A stretch of 64,000 bases of DNA from Enterococcus avium ATCC 14025 (GTDB taxonomy: Bacteria > Bacillota > Bacilli > Lactobacillales > Enterococcaceae): the NCBI RefSeq assembly GCF_000406965.1, contig NZ_KE136363.1, positions 201,424 to 265,423 on the forward strand, given 5' to 3'. The notes under the pieces are model-generated. The model did not search any database and was not told the DNA's origin. It saw only the letters and a program-made list of their open reading frames with translations. Both the position numbers and the translations under genes were made by a program. This document shows positions 1 through 7,769 of the stretch, one piece after another; the stretch's first letter is position 1, and every line of letters begins with the position of its first letter.

Positions 1-287
1 ATCACGAATAGAGGTAAAATGAACAGTTCGATCAAAAAATCATTTTTAAAAAAAGCTTGAATATAGTAAAAAATCAAAGCTAATAATCCGCCAAGGGAGT
101 TTCCTAATACGCGGGAACGGCCAAAGGAGATGCTCGTGGTTAGATCCTGACGCAGAGAAAAAACGGCCGCCAATGCAGCGATCAACGGAGAACCGCGATC
201 GGTCACATGAAATAACAAAATACATAGCATGACAGCTAAGGCGGTTTTTATCGTTCGCATACCTAAACGAAAACGACCAATTTGCAA
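1..287 (-). CDS. FUSC/aromatic acid exporter family membrane protein, N-terminal part
   Basis: The gene runs off the left edge, so only about 95 N-terminal residues are visible. They read LQIGRFRLGMRTIKTALAV and then a hydrophobic segment followed by DRGSPLIAALAAVFSLRQD, the pattern of the N-terminal transmembrane part of FUSC/DUF939 (aromatic acid exporter-like) proteins. I chose the TTG start at 287 because a perfect Shine-Dalgarno (GGAGGA) sits 5-9 bases upstream; an in-frame ATG lies at 260. Substrate cannot be told. Family assignment is by recognition of this N-terminal pattern only. Confidence 0.6.
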   Translation of the reverse strand, partial: MQIGRFRLGMRTIKTALAVMLCILLFHVTDRGSPLIAALAAVFSLRQDLTTSISFGRSRVLGNSLGGLLALIFYYIQAFFKNDFLIELFILPLFV

Positions 288-340
288 TATTTCCTCCTAC
301 TTTCTTTTCTTTATACTTAATAGTTTAGCGGAACTTTGAC

Positions 341-378
341 AAAAAAACAAAAGGCATTGCCTAAACAATGCCTTTTGT
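341..378 (-). terminator. Intrinsic terminator after the oxidoreductase gene
   Basis: A 13-bp perfect stem (ACAAAAGGCATTG at 347-359 with CAATGCCTTTTGT at 366-378) and a 6-base loop, followed on the minus strand by a T run (341-347). It ends transcription from 1346 leftwards, just before the exporter gene's own start region. Confidence 0.85.
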
Positions 379-386
379 GGAGGAGA

Positions 387-1346
387 CTATTGGTTTTGTC
401 GCCATTTTTGCTGCATTTGATCTAGAATGTCGATGACGTCTTTTGTGAAAAAGAGTGATTTATTCGGTATTTCACCTTGGATCATTTGCACCATATGTTC
501 AATCTCGTAATTCATTGCATTACTAGAAAATCCGGATTCGATTAGTTCTCTAGTTCCATCGTTAAAGAAAATTTCCGCTTGATCAGCCCTAAGATATTCA
601 TCAATCGTTAAATAGCCATTCTCAAATGCAACGATCCCTTTTTTCGGCATTTTCGCCTGGAAAGTCAAGCTAACTGTAGCCAGCTCGTTCTTGTCATTTT
701 GTAGAATTGTTACTGATTGCTCATCGACACCAGTGGAAAAAGGCACCATGGTTGAGGCGATCACAGCAGGCTGTTCAGTCATAAACCAACGGGCAAAGGA
801 AACTGCATAGGTTCCGATGTCTAGTAAGGCACCCCCGGCTAGATCAGGATTAAAGAAACGATTAGTTGGATCAGGTTCTTTGTAACTACCAAAAGGCGCT
901 TGGATCATTTTTAATTTACCCATCCGACCAGTATCCATAAGTGCATGAAGTTCCTTATATAGAGGCATATTAAAGATCGTCATAGCTTCAGCTAAAACCA
1001 GTTCTTTTCTTTCCGCTAATTCAATTGCTGATTGCAGCTCAGACAGATTCATCGTGATGGCTTTTTCACACAATACGTGCTTACCTGCTTCCAAAGCTTG
1101 CATGATATGTTGATGATGCTGGCGATTTGGCACGGCAATATATATAATAGAAATATCCTTATCAGCTAATAATTCTTCGTAGCTGCCATACGCTTTTGGC
1201 AAATCGTATTGTTCAGCAAATTTTTCTGCTTTTTCTAAAGTACGTGAGGCACAAGCGGTAAGTGTACTTGTTGTTTGGTCAAAACTTTCTGCAAAACTGT
1301 GGGCGATGCCGCCGAGTCCGACAATGCCCCATTGTAGATTGGTCAT
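387..1346 (-). CDS. Gfo/Idh/MocA family NAD(P)-dependent oxidoreductase
   Basis: A 319-residue protein, the normal length for this family. The N-terminal Rossmann fold shows GIVGLGGIAHSF (residues 7-18), the nucleotide-binding glycine motif, and VLCEKAITMN near residue 91, the family's EKP-type motif with Ala for Pro. The C-terminal half (GGALLDIGTYAVSFA) matches the substrate-binding alpha/beta domain. These enzymes oxidise or reduce sugars and related polyols in the cytoplasm; the actual substrate is not predictable here. It is monocistronic, with its own terminator. Start ATG at 1346 has AGGAGG upstream. Confidence 0.88.
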   Translation of the reverse strand: MTNLQWGIVGLGGIAHSFAESFDQTTSTLTACASRTLEKAEKFAEQYDLPKAYGSYEELLADKDISIIYIAVPNRQHHQHIMQALEAGKHVLCEKAITMNLSELQSAIELAERKELVLAEAMTIFNMPLYKELHALMDTGRMGKLKMIQAPFGSYKEPDPTNRFFNPDLAGGALLDIGTYAVSFARWFMTEQPAVIASTMVPFSTGVDEQSVTILQNDKNELATVSLTFQAKMPKKGIVAFENGYLTIDEYLRADQAEIFFNDGTRELIESGFSSNAMNYEIEHMVQMIQGEIPNKSLFFTKDVIDILDQMQQKWRQNQ

Positions 1347-1511
1347 AGTAATCCTCCTAAAGCTAGATTTAAATTTTCAATAATAAATAGATAAAACTTG
1401 TTGCGTCATTTTCCAAAGTATAGCAGTAAATGTTAAAATATTTCAATCGATTTGCCAAAGAGCTGTTTTTTTTTCTAAAAAATCAGTAAAATAGAGAAGG
1501 AGGGATTTTTC

Positions 1512-2045
1512 GTGAATCAAATTTATTTAGATTTAGTAATGAGTGCAATTTTTGAACAATTTCATACCGAGCAAGACTTTTACCAAGACTATTTAGGGGT
1601 GAATGAGGTTCAATGGCAACAGTGGAAAGCTGGCCAAAATAACTTAACACCAGAAGCAAACCAAAAAATCAAAAACTTGTTCAGTGATTATGAATGGATG
1701 TTAAGTCAAAAAGTGATTCGCCAAACTTTTTTGTTCCCCGAAAAACGTCCAACTGCAGTAGCTGAATATCGTGAAATGAAGACGATCGTTGCTCAAAAAT
1801 GGATCGCCAGTGGATTAGCTCAGGTGGAGATGATTCCTTTTAAAAATAAAAATGAAGAAGAAAACCATGATTTTATCGATTTACGCGTAACGATTGATTA
1901 TGATAGTTGGGGATATAGTGATATACTGAGTTTTCGTTTACCAGCTCATATTCAAAACCAAATCGCAAGTGCACATAAAAAGACTGCATTACTTGATTGG
2001 GTAAATGAGAATTTAACGGAGACATACACGTCGTTAGACGATTAA
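1512..2045 (+). CDS. Conserved hypothetical cytoplasmic protein
   Basis: A 177-residue acidic protein without signal peptide or membrane segment. Start GTG at 1512 follows a strong AGAAGGAGGGA. The N-terminal half is helical and Gln/Trp-rich (VQWQQWKAGQ), somewhat like a short HTH-type region; the C-terminal half has beta-type segments. I do not recognise the family. It is immediately upstream (16 bp) of a VanY-like carboxypeptidase and a GH73 glucosaminidase, so it may be cotranscribed with cell-wall genes; that is inference from spacing only. Confidence 0.7.
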   Translation: MNQIYLDLVMSAIFEQFHTEQDFYQDYLGVNEVQWQQWKAGQNNLTPEANQKIKNLFSDYEWMLSQKVIRQTFLFPEKRPTAVAEYREMKTIVAQKWIASGLAQVEMIPFKNKNEEENHDFIDLRVTIDYDSWGYSDILSFRLPAHIQNQIASAHKKTALLDWVNENLTETYTSLDD

Positions 2046-2061
2046 CGAGAGGATTTTTAAT

Positions 2062-2844
2062 TTGAAAAAAACAGTAGGACTACTTTCAGTCATCATCATG
2101 TTCGGGATGACCGCTTATTCGCTTTTTTACAGCACGCCTGCAGAATCGGATGCTAAAAAAGAAACAGCTACGACCTACTCATTCGAGAAAAAGAAAACAA
2201 CGAAGAAGAAAAATGCTGTGCAAAAAGCATTGCCGGATTCTAATGCAAATGATTGGAACCTTGTATTAGTTGGTCCTAAAAATAAAATTGAAAAAGAAGT
2301 AGCTGAAAGTCAGTTGACTACATTATCAGACAATAGTCATCAAGTTGATAGCAGAATTGCTAAAGATTATGAGGAATTTTCTGAGGCTGCAACAGAGGCG
2401 GGCTTTCCTTTAGTTGTCATCTCAGCCTTTCGTTCGGTTGATTCCCAAAAGGAAGTCTTTGATACAAATGTTAATGGCTTAATCAGCGGCAATGGAATGT
2501 CCGAAGAAGACGCGATTGCCAAGACGAAAGAAACGATTACCGAACCAGGCTATAGCGAACATCATACTGGTCTGGCTATCGACGTCGTTGACCAAGATTG
2601 GTACAATTCTTATTCGTCACAAGTGTTAGACGCTTCTTACGGGGATCAGCCTGGCGCTAAGTGGATCGCTGAGAATGCACCAAAATATGGCTTTATCATC
2701 CGTTATTTGAAGGATCGTCAAGATATTACTGGCATTACTTATGAACCGTGGCATATTCGCTATGTAGGTAAGGAAAATGCCGAGTACATTTCTAAACACG
2801 ATCTGACACTAGAAGAATTTTTGAAACAGTTGTCAGCCAAGTAA
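2062..2844 (+). CDS. D-alanyl-D-alanine carboxypeptidase, VanY/M15B family
   Basis: A 260-residue membrane-anchored enzyme predicted to trim the terminal D-Ala of peptidoglycan stem peptides outside the membrane. Residues 1-25 form an uncleaved signal anchor, followed by a Lys/Thr-rich linker. The M15 zinc-peptidase motifs are all present: SAFRSVDSQ (121-129), SEHHTGLAIDV (165-175, zinc His and Asp) and EPWHIRYVG (238-246, catalytic Glu and zinc His). Start TTG at 2062 is preceded by GAGAGGA. No vancomycin-resistance genes surround it, so it is better read as a housekeeping or beta-lactam-tolerance-type carboxypeptidase than as part of a van cluster. Confidence 0.9.
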   Translation: MKKTVGLLSVIIMFGMTAYSLFYSTPAESDAKKETATTYSFEKKKTTKKKNAVQKALPDSNANDWNLVLVGPKNKIEKEVAESQLTTLSDNSHQVDSRIAKDYEEFSEAATEAGFPLVVISAFRSVDSQKEVFDTNVNGLISGNGMSEEDAIAKTKETITEPGYSEHHTGLAIDVVDQDWYNSYSSQVLDASYGDQPGAKWIAENAPKYGFIIRYLKDRQDITGITYEPWHIRYVGKENAEYISKHDLTLEEFLKQLSAK

Positions 2845-2853
2845 GGAGGCACC

Positions 2854-3468
2854 ATGCCTAAAAAAACTTATAGAAAACGAAAGTCCAACGTGTCGATCCC
2901 GTTAATTTTTGCCGGGATTTTAGTTATTGGGTTGGCTTTCGTTTTTTCTTTACATACATTATCCAATTCTGGTGTTGAAAATGAACCGCAGGAAGAAACG
3001 CTTACTCGCCAGCAGTTCATTGATCAATTAGCACCTCACGCCAAACAATTGCAACAAGGATATGGCGTTTTGCCTAGTATTATTTTAGGACAAGCGATTT
3101 TAGAGTCTAATTGGGGGCAATCTCAATTAGCGAGTCAGTATAAAAATCTTTTCGGCATTAAAGCTTCTGGTGATCAGCCCAAAGTAAGTTTGGAAACTAA
3201 GGAATATGTAAACGAGCAATGGATCACGATTCAAGGAGATTTCAAAGTATATAATTCTTGGGAAGAATCTCTAGATGATCATACGATGCTCTTTGTGAAC
3301 GGAACAAATTGGGACCCACAGCTCTATGCAGGCGTTTTGACTGCCACCGACTATAAGCAAGCAGCCCAAGCTCTTCAAACCGCAGGTTACGCGACTGATC
3401 CGGATTATGCAAATAAGATCATTAGCGTGATCGAATCATATAACTTGGATCAATACGACCATTCATAG
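2854..3468 (+). CDS. GH73-type N-acetylglucosaminidase (peptidoglycan hydrolase)
   Basis: A 204-residue protein with a basic N-terminus (MPKKTYRKRK), one membrane anchor (about residues 14-33) and a compact glucosaminidase domain. The motif PSIILGQAILESNWGQS (74-90) contains the family catalytic Glu84, followed by the usual YKNLFGIKA. No wall-binding repeats, so it acts near the membrane. It starts 9 bp after the carboxypeptidase with its own AAGGAGG, so the two are one operon for peptidoglycan editing. Confidence 0.88.
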   Translation: MPKKTYRKRKSNVSIPLIFAGILVIGLAFVFSLHTLSNSGVENEPQEETLTRQQFIDQLAPHAKQLQQGYGVLPSIILGQAILESNWGQSQLASQYKNLFGIKASGDQPKVSLETKEYVNEQWITIQGDFKVYNSWEESLDDHTMLFVNGTNWDPQLYAGVLTATDYKQAAQALQTAGYATDPDYANKIISVIESYNLDQYDHS

Positions 3469-3506
3469 TAGAATTGGTTTAGAAACCTGTTAGGGAGATG
3501 GATGCT

Positions 3507-4193
3507 ATGGCAGAAAACAATGCACCTGAAATTATGACTGAGCTACGAAAAGATATCGTACGAGTACCGGAAGTGATCCAAAAAGCTTCTGGAATCGTCA
3601 TTTTTGGAAAAAAAATTCGATCTATAATTTTTACAACAGATATCGCGATTATCAGAAACACGGATGCGGATGCAGTGATTGCTGTTTATCCCTTTACACC
3701 GCACCCTGCAATTACCAAGAGTATTATAGAAGCAGCTGATATTCCGGTTTTTTCTGGAGTAGCAGGAGGCTTGACTCATGGTTCTCGCTCAGCATATATG
3801 GGAATGTTTGCGGAATCGCAAGGTAGTATAGGCGTTGTGGTAAACGGGCCTACACCAGTAGAGACCATTCAAGCAATCGAAGACGTGGTGGATGTTCCAT
3901 TAATTGCAACGGTCACTTCAAAATACTCTAAGATTGAAGAAAAACTAGCAGCTGGAGTTGATATTATCAATATCAGTGCTGGAAAAGATACAGTGGATGC
4001 GGTGAAGCATTTTCGTAAAATGTATCCTGAGCTTCCAATCATCGCAACTGGCGGTCCGGATGAAGAGACTATTGAATCCACGATTGATGCAGGAGCGAAC
4101 GCGATTACTTATACACCGCCATCTAATGGCGTTCTGTTTAGTAAGAAAATGGAAAAATATCGAAAAATGGAATATGACGAGGGTCATCAATAG
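3507..4193 (+). CDS. Uncharacterised TIM-barrel-like protein
   Basis: About 228 residues. The sequence alternates strands and helices with glycine-rich turns at strand ends (VFSGVAGGLTHG, IINISAGKDTVDA, IIATGGPDEETI, GANAITYTPPS), the look of a phosphate-binding TIM barrel. I do not recognise a specific family and give no reaction. An in-frame ATG exists at 3498, but TTAGGGAG sits immediately before it; the ATG at 3507 has correct spacing and begins MAENNAPEIM. Confidence 0.7.
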   Translation: MAENNAPEIMTELRKDIVRVPEVIQKASGIVIFGKKIRSIIFTTDIAIIRNTDADAVIAVYPFTPHPAITKSIIEAADIPVFSGVAGGLTHGSRSAYMGMFAESQGSIGVVVNGPTPVETIQAIEDVVDVPLIATVTSKYSKIEEKLAAGVDIINISAGKDTVDAVKHFRKMYPELPIIATGGPDEETIESTIDAGANAITYTPPSNGVLFSKKMEKYRKMEYDEGHQ

Positions 4194-4194
4194 A

Positions 4195-4235
4195 AAAACC
4201 ACCGAGAATCGGAATTGATTTTCGGTGGTTTTTTC
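4195..4235 (+). terminator. Intrinsic terminator
   Basis: The stem AACCACCGA pairs with TCGGTGGTT just after the TIM-barrel-like gene's stop and is followed by TTTTTT. Confidence 0.85.
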
Positions 4236-4254
4236 GTGCGCTTCTTCTTACGTT

Positions 4255-4298
4255 TTAGGTTCAGTTAAGCTCTATTTGAGATACTTTTATGAACCTAA
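4255..4298 (+). promoter_or_regulatory. Inverted repeat upstream of the C39-like peptidase
   Basis: TTAGGTTC at 4255-4262 and its exact complement GAACCTAA at 4291-4298 flank a 28-base spacer directly upstream of the ribosome binding site at 4304-4310. It could be an operator or a leader hairpin. No T run follows, so it is not an intrinsic terminator. Confidence 0.35.
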
Positions 4299-4313
4299 GA
4301 ATAAGGGGGAAGT

Positions 4314-5075
4314 ATTATCAAACGAGTAATTAATAATCTTGGAATCCTTGCACTTATTTTGGGCGGTGCATTCATTTATTTGAGTAATACGGAGAATTCA
4401 CCTGCAAATAGTCAAACCACCGATTCATCAACAGCAGAAATTTTGATGGCAGATACCGATCTATCGACTAATCAATTGCTTGATGTGCCTTTAGAGGATC
4501 AATATGGTGGGGAGGTTGCGATGGAAAATGGCTGCGAGATTACAGCATTATCCATGCTACTAAACTATTACGGATATGGGACAGATAAAAATGAACTAGT
4601 CGACCTGCTTGATTTTGTTCCACTTTATGAAGATGCAGAAAAAAGGATTCACGGGAATCCCCATGACGGTTTTGTGGGTAACATCTATGAAGGCTACGAG
4701 GCAATGGGCGTCGCTGTAGAACCGATCGCTGAAGTGGCTAATGAAGTTGTGCAAGATAATCAAAAGGTTGTGGCTAATAATGACACATCATTTGATGACC
4801 TTGTCAGAGTTATTCAGACTGGCACACCTGTCTGGGTAATTACGACGGTTGATTTTCAAGTACCAACGGAGGATGATTTTCGAACATGGCAAACGACCAG
4901 TGGTGAAATAGAGGTATCACCTTTATGTCATGCCGTCATCATCACAGGTGTTGACGAGGAGAATGTTTATGTTAATGATCCCTATGGCTATAAAAATCGA
5001 GTAGTAGATCGTACTGATTTTGAAGAGATTTATCAGCTGATGGGCAGTGAATCCTTGTATTTGGAGGACAAATAA
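4314..5075 (+). CDS. C39-like cysteine peptidase family protein, membrane-anchored
   Basis: The C-terminal domain has the Peptidase_C39_2 layout: MENGCEITALSMLLNYYGYG with the catalytic Cys, and PLCHAVIITGVDEENVYVNDPYG with the catalytic His and Asn/Asp. The first conventional start is TTG at 4359, but that would cut into the membrane helix and has no ribosome site. Reading upstream in frame gives IIKRVINNLGILALILGG, a normal positively charged signal anchor, preceded by AAGGGGGA at 4303-4310. I therefore place the start at the ATT at 4314 (or ATC at 4317), a rare start codon. These proteins are surface peptidases of unknown substrate; there is no transporter or bacteriocin gene nearby. Confidence 0.72.
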   Translation: MIKRVINNLGILALILGGAFIYLSNTENSPANSQTTDSSTAEILMADTDLSTNQLLDVPLEDQYGGEVAMENGCEITALSMLLNYYGYGTDKNELVDLLDFVPLYEDAEKRIHGNPHDGFVGNIYEGYEAMGVAVEPIAEVANEVVQDNQKVVANNDTSFDDLVRVIQTGTPVWVITTVDFQVPTEDDFRTWQTTSGEIEVSPLCHAVIITGVDEENVYVNDPYGYKNRVVDRTDFEEIYQLMGSESLYLEDK

Positions 5076-5107
5076 AAAGACATGGAATTTTTCCCCATGT
5101 CTTTTTC
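5075..5107 (+). terminator. Bidirectional intrinsic terminator between convergent genes
   Basis: AAAAAGACATGG (5075-5086) pairs with CCATGTCTTTTT (5095-5106). A-run and T-run on either side allow it to serve the C39-like gene and the convergent HAD gene. Confidence 0.85.
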
Positions 5108-5128
5108 AAATCTGTTTCAAAAGTTCAT

Positions 5129-5842
5129 TTACGCGAAAATATGCTGGAACGTTGGTAATAATTGATCGAATGAGGTAAGCTCGATGTCTTGAATTTGAGA
5201 CGTTCCTTTTGGTAATTGGCGATTACGATGATTCAGCCAGAGAGATTGCCAGCCGGCACGCTTTGAGCCAATTACATCATTGTTAAAATTATCGCCGACA
5301 TATAATGAGTTTTCAGGGTTTAAGGAAAATTGTTTTTTTCCTAACTCAAAAATTTCTACATCCGGTTTTTCATAACCTGTAGCTTGCGAAATGATGATAT
5401 TGTCCTCACTGACCCAATTTAATAGCCCTAGCTGCAGAATTTTCTTATATTGATGGTCTGTTGGTCCATTCGTGATGATGCTAACTGGGACTTTTTTAGA
5501 TTTCAGAAAATCAAGGGTCTTTTCAACTTCCTGATGCATGGTGATAGCATCAAGCTCAGCTTCGTAGACCTCTTGGAAAGTCAACGCTTCCTCATCCGTA
5601 ATATGGGGATAATCCAAATCTTTCAGTGATTGACTGATTCGGTGAGAACGCATATATTCTAAGGTCCATTCTTGAGTAATGACCTTATTAAAGTTTGCGT
5701 CACTATGAACACGGAAGCGGGTGTAAAGAGGGAGCATATCTTCCTCGCTTACTAGTGGAAATAATTTCTGGACTGCTTTACGGAATGGTTCTTGTTGATC
5801 GTAAATAGTATCATCGATATCAAATACGACAGTTTCAATCAA
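5129..5842 (-). CDS. HAD-superfamily hydrolase, YjjG-like (pyrimidine 5'-nucleotidase type)
   Basis: Begins IETVVFDIDDTIYDQQ, the DxDxT nucleophile motif; motif II is SIITNGPTDHQYKK, motif III the Lys in ATGYEKPDVEIF, and motif IV LYVGDNFNNDVIGSKRAGW. A helical cap lies between motifs I and II. This is the pattern of YjjG-type nucleotidases that dephosphorylate nucleoside monophosphates. An open frame extends to 5869 (MLKMKGVSI), but the TTG at 5842 has AAAGGCG at the right distance and gives the usual family N-terminus. Confidence 0.82.
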   Translation of the reverse strand: MIETVVFDIDDTIYDQQEPFRKAVQKLFPLVSEEDMLPLYTRFRVHSDANFNKVITQEWTLEYMRSHRISQSLKDLDYPHITDEEALTFQEVYEAELDAITMHQEVEKTLDFLKSKKVPVSIITNGPTDHQYKKILQLGLLNWVSEDNIIISQATGYEKPDVEIFELGKKQFSLNPENSLYVGDNFNNDVIGSKRAGWQSLWLNHRNRQLPKGTSQIQDIELTSFDQLLPTFQHIFA

Positions 5843-6071
5843 AATCGACACGCCTTTCATTTTCAGCAAATTTTCAAATTATTACAGTTGCTATTTTAGT
5901 ACAAAAAATCACACAAAAAAAGAGTAAAATCGTTGATTAGAAAAGGTTTTTACTACTAAAAAAGACAAACCGCTGTCTATCAATTTTCAGTATTTGGAAC
6001 TAAAAAAAGATTTCTTTTTGAATTCTAATCTATTATGATTAGAGTAAAGAATTTGGATAGGTGGAGAAAAA

Positions 6072-6566
6072 ATGATGCGAAGAAAAAAAAGACAAGTTAC
6101 AGATTTAGAATCAATCAAAAACTTAGTCGAAAAATCACAGGTTGTAAGAATTGCCTTGAACGGTGAGGATTATCCTTATGTTGTTCCAGTGAACTTTGGG
6201 TATGAATGGAACGAGGAGAAATTAACGCTTTATGTTCACGGTGCGAATGAAGGTAAGAAAGTCTCCATGATCAAAAACGATCCTAAAGTAGCAGTAGAAA
6301 TGGATGGCAACCACAAATTAGTTGAAGGAACAAGAAACGCCGCATCCTATTCCTATGCGTATCAAAGCTTGATTGGCTTTGGAAAGGCTGAGCTTTTAGA
6401 TGATTTAGAGGAAAGAAGGAAAGCCTTGCATTTATTGATGGATCATGCGGCAAAAGGGGCTGAGTTTGATGAAATTCCAGAAGGTATGCTGAAGCGTACA
6501 GGAATCATTAAAATTACCTTGGACTCTTATACGATGAAAGAAAATATCCATCCTGACGATAAATAA
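6072..6566 (+). CDS. Pyridoxamine 5'-phosphate oxidase-like split-barrel flavoprotein (NimA-related)
   Basis: 164 residues. The order is a basic N-terminus, VVRIALNGEDYPYVVPVNFGYE, LYVHGANEGKKVSMIKNDPKVAVE and YQSLIGFGKAELL. These are the strands and FMN-contacting segments of the PPOX-like split barrel, closest in pattern to NimA-type proteins of Firmicutes. It probably binds FMN or a related cofactor; the substrate is unknown. GGTGGAG precedes the ATG, and a strong terminator follows. Confidence 0.8.
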   Translation: MMRRKKRQVTDLESIKNLVEKSQVVRIALNGEDYPYVVPVNFGYEWNEEKLTLYVHGANEGKKVSMIKNDPKVAVEMDGNHKLVEGTRNAASYSYAYQSLIGFGKAELLDDLEERRKALHLLMDHAAKGAEFDEIPEGMLKRTGIIKITLDSYTMKENIHPDDK

Positions 6567-6568
6567 AA

Positions 6569-6607
6569 AGATTGCAAACCGCATTAAAAACGGTTTGCAA
6601 TCTTTTT
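6569..6607 (+). terminator. Bidirectional intrinsic terminator
   Basis: A long perfect stem (AGATTGCAAACCG with CGGTTTGCAATCT) followed by T7, placed between the flavoprotein gene and the convergent membrane-protein gene whose stop codon begins at 6608. Confidence 0.9.
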
Positions 6608-7270
6608 TTACTTACGGATCTTTTTCAAACGATATTCTTCAAAGTGAGCGGCATCTCCGCGACTTTGAACATGTGCGTAAATTCCCATTAAGACCGCACC
6701 AATCGTATTGGTCAAGAGATCTCCCATCGTGTCCATCAGTGCCTCACGTCCGACTAATAGTTTCCCGGCAGAAGTTGCATATCGTTGAAGATTCATATCC
6801 GCAACGGTATCGCAAAGAAATTCCCAGAACTCCCAGAAAACGCCGCAAAGACCTGCAAAGGCGAAACCAAATAACAAGAATAGCCAAGGTGATGTTTTGC
6901 TGATATCAGCATCCTTCATGAAATATCCGATCAAGCCATAGCCAAGCGCCGTCAAGACCATTGGACTCACGGTATGCAGGATCTTATCCCAGAAGGAAAT
7001 GATCGAGATCATGTGCAGAGAAGTTCCTAAAAAGACAGAAATCACTAAGAAGAACCAATAAAAATAAATAATTTTTTCAGGTAAAACGATTTTGAATAAT
7101 TTCGTAATGATTTCTGGCAAGAAAATCAAAGCAATCCCAGCTAAACACTCGATTACGAAAATCACTCCTTGTTTAGTAGAGTATTTACCAATCACAAATT
7201 CGTAAATATTGTAGAGCAAACAGATTGCTCCAAAAATCAAAAGAGCCAAACGGTATTTTTTATAATTCAT
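6608..7270 (-). CDS. Multi-pass membrane protein, DUF2238/YjdF-like
   Basis: About 220 residues with six hydrophobic segments. The conserved polar patches WDKILHTVSPMV, GVFWEFWEFLCDTV and GREALMDTMGDLLTNTIGA match the YjdF/DUF2238 integral membrane family, whose function is unknown. The start ATG at 7270 lies inside the end of the upstream deoxyribosyltransferase gene and has GAAGGT upstream; an in-frame GTG at 7279 is too close to that site. Translational coupling in a three-gene operon is likely. Confidence 0.75.
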   Translation of the reverse strand: MNYKKYRLALLIFGAICLLYNIYEFVIGKYSTKQGVIFVIECLAGIALIFLPEIITKLFKIVLPEKIIYFYWFFLVISVFLGTSLHMISIISFWDKILHTVSPMVLTALGYGLIGYFMKDADISKTSPWLFLLFGFAFAGLCGVFWEFWEFLCDTVADMNLQRYATSAGKLLVGREALMDTMGDLLTNTIGAVLMGIYAHVQSRGDAAHFEEYRLKKIRK

Positions 7271-7769
7271 GGAACTCACTACCTTCTATAAAAGATTGGA
7301 TTTGCTCTAACAACACTTTTTCAGTGCTAACGATTGTGCCGTTTAATTTGATTAATCCAACGGTATAAAGATTTAAGTAATGAAATTGATTTTCTGCAGG
7401 TGTTTGCAACGCCTCTAACTTCTTTCGATTATCCGCGCCTTGTTGACGAGAATCTGTATACAATCCAATAACAGGAATGCCTTTCGCGTAAGCAACGCCG
7501 ATTTCAGAAGCAACACCTGCATCAATGGTCAATCCATCTAACAACGCCACCATCAAATCACTTTTTAAAACCTCTTCAGTATCGGCAAGCGCGATCATCT
7601 TACTGTCAGCATACGCTGATTTATCATTAATTCCTTCATTTTCCTGAGGTAAATAAACGGTGAGCGTTGAATCAATTTCTCGAATTTTTTCAACTAAATA
7701 CTTGTTATAAAGTAAGTCGCTTTGTGCAAATAGCGATGCAGCAAAATAAATGTGTTTAGAAGTAGTCAC
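7260..7769 (-). CDS. Nucleoside 2-deoxyribosyltransferase
   Basis: 169 residues, normal for the family, which transfers deoxyribose between purine and pyrimidine bases during nucleoside salvage in the cytoplasm. Visible motifs: IYFAASLFAQSDLLYN at the N-terminus; DLMVALLDGLTIDAGVASEIGVAYAKGIPVIGLYTD (residues about 72-107) with the conserved Asp and catalytic Glu; and a C-terminal Asn-containing segment. It overlaps both neighbours by a few codons, so it is translationally coupled in the operon 8973-6608. Confidence 0.9.
   Translation of the reverse strand: MTTSKHIYFAASLFAQSDLLYNKYLVEKIREIDSTLTVYLPQENEGINDKSAYADSKMIALADTEEVLKSDLMVALLDGLTIDAGVASEIGVAYAKGIPVIGLYTDSRQQGADNRKKLEALQTPAENQFHYLNLYTVGLIKLNGTIVSTEKVLLEQIQSFIEGSEFHEL

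Noticed and set aside
2062..2844. vanY of a vancomycin-resistance cluster
   Set aside because: No vanRSHAX-type genes are present in the window; neighbours are ordinary cell-wall genes.
4314..5075. Bacteriocin-processing C39 peptidase
   Set aside because: No ABC transporter domain and no bacteriocin genes nearby; the layout fits the stand-alone C39-like family.
6595..6903. Plus-strand frame of 102 codons
   Set aside because: Antisense to the DUF2238-like membrane protein; no ribosome site and starts within a terminator.
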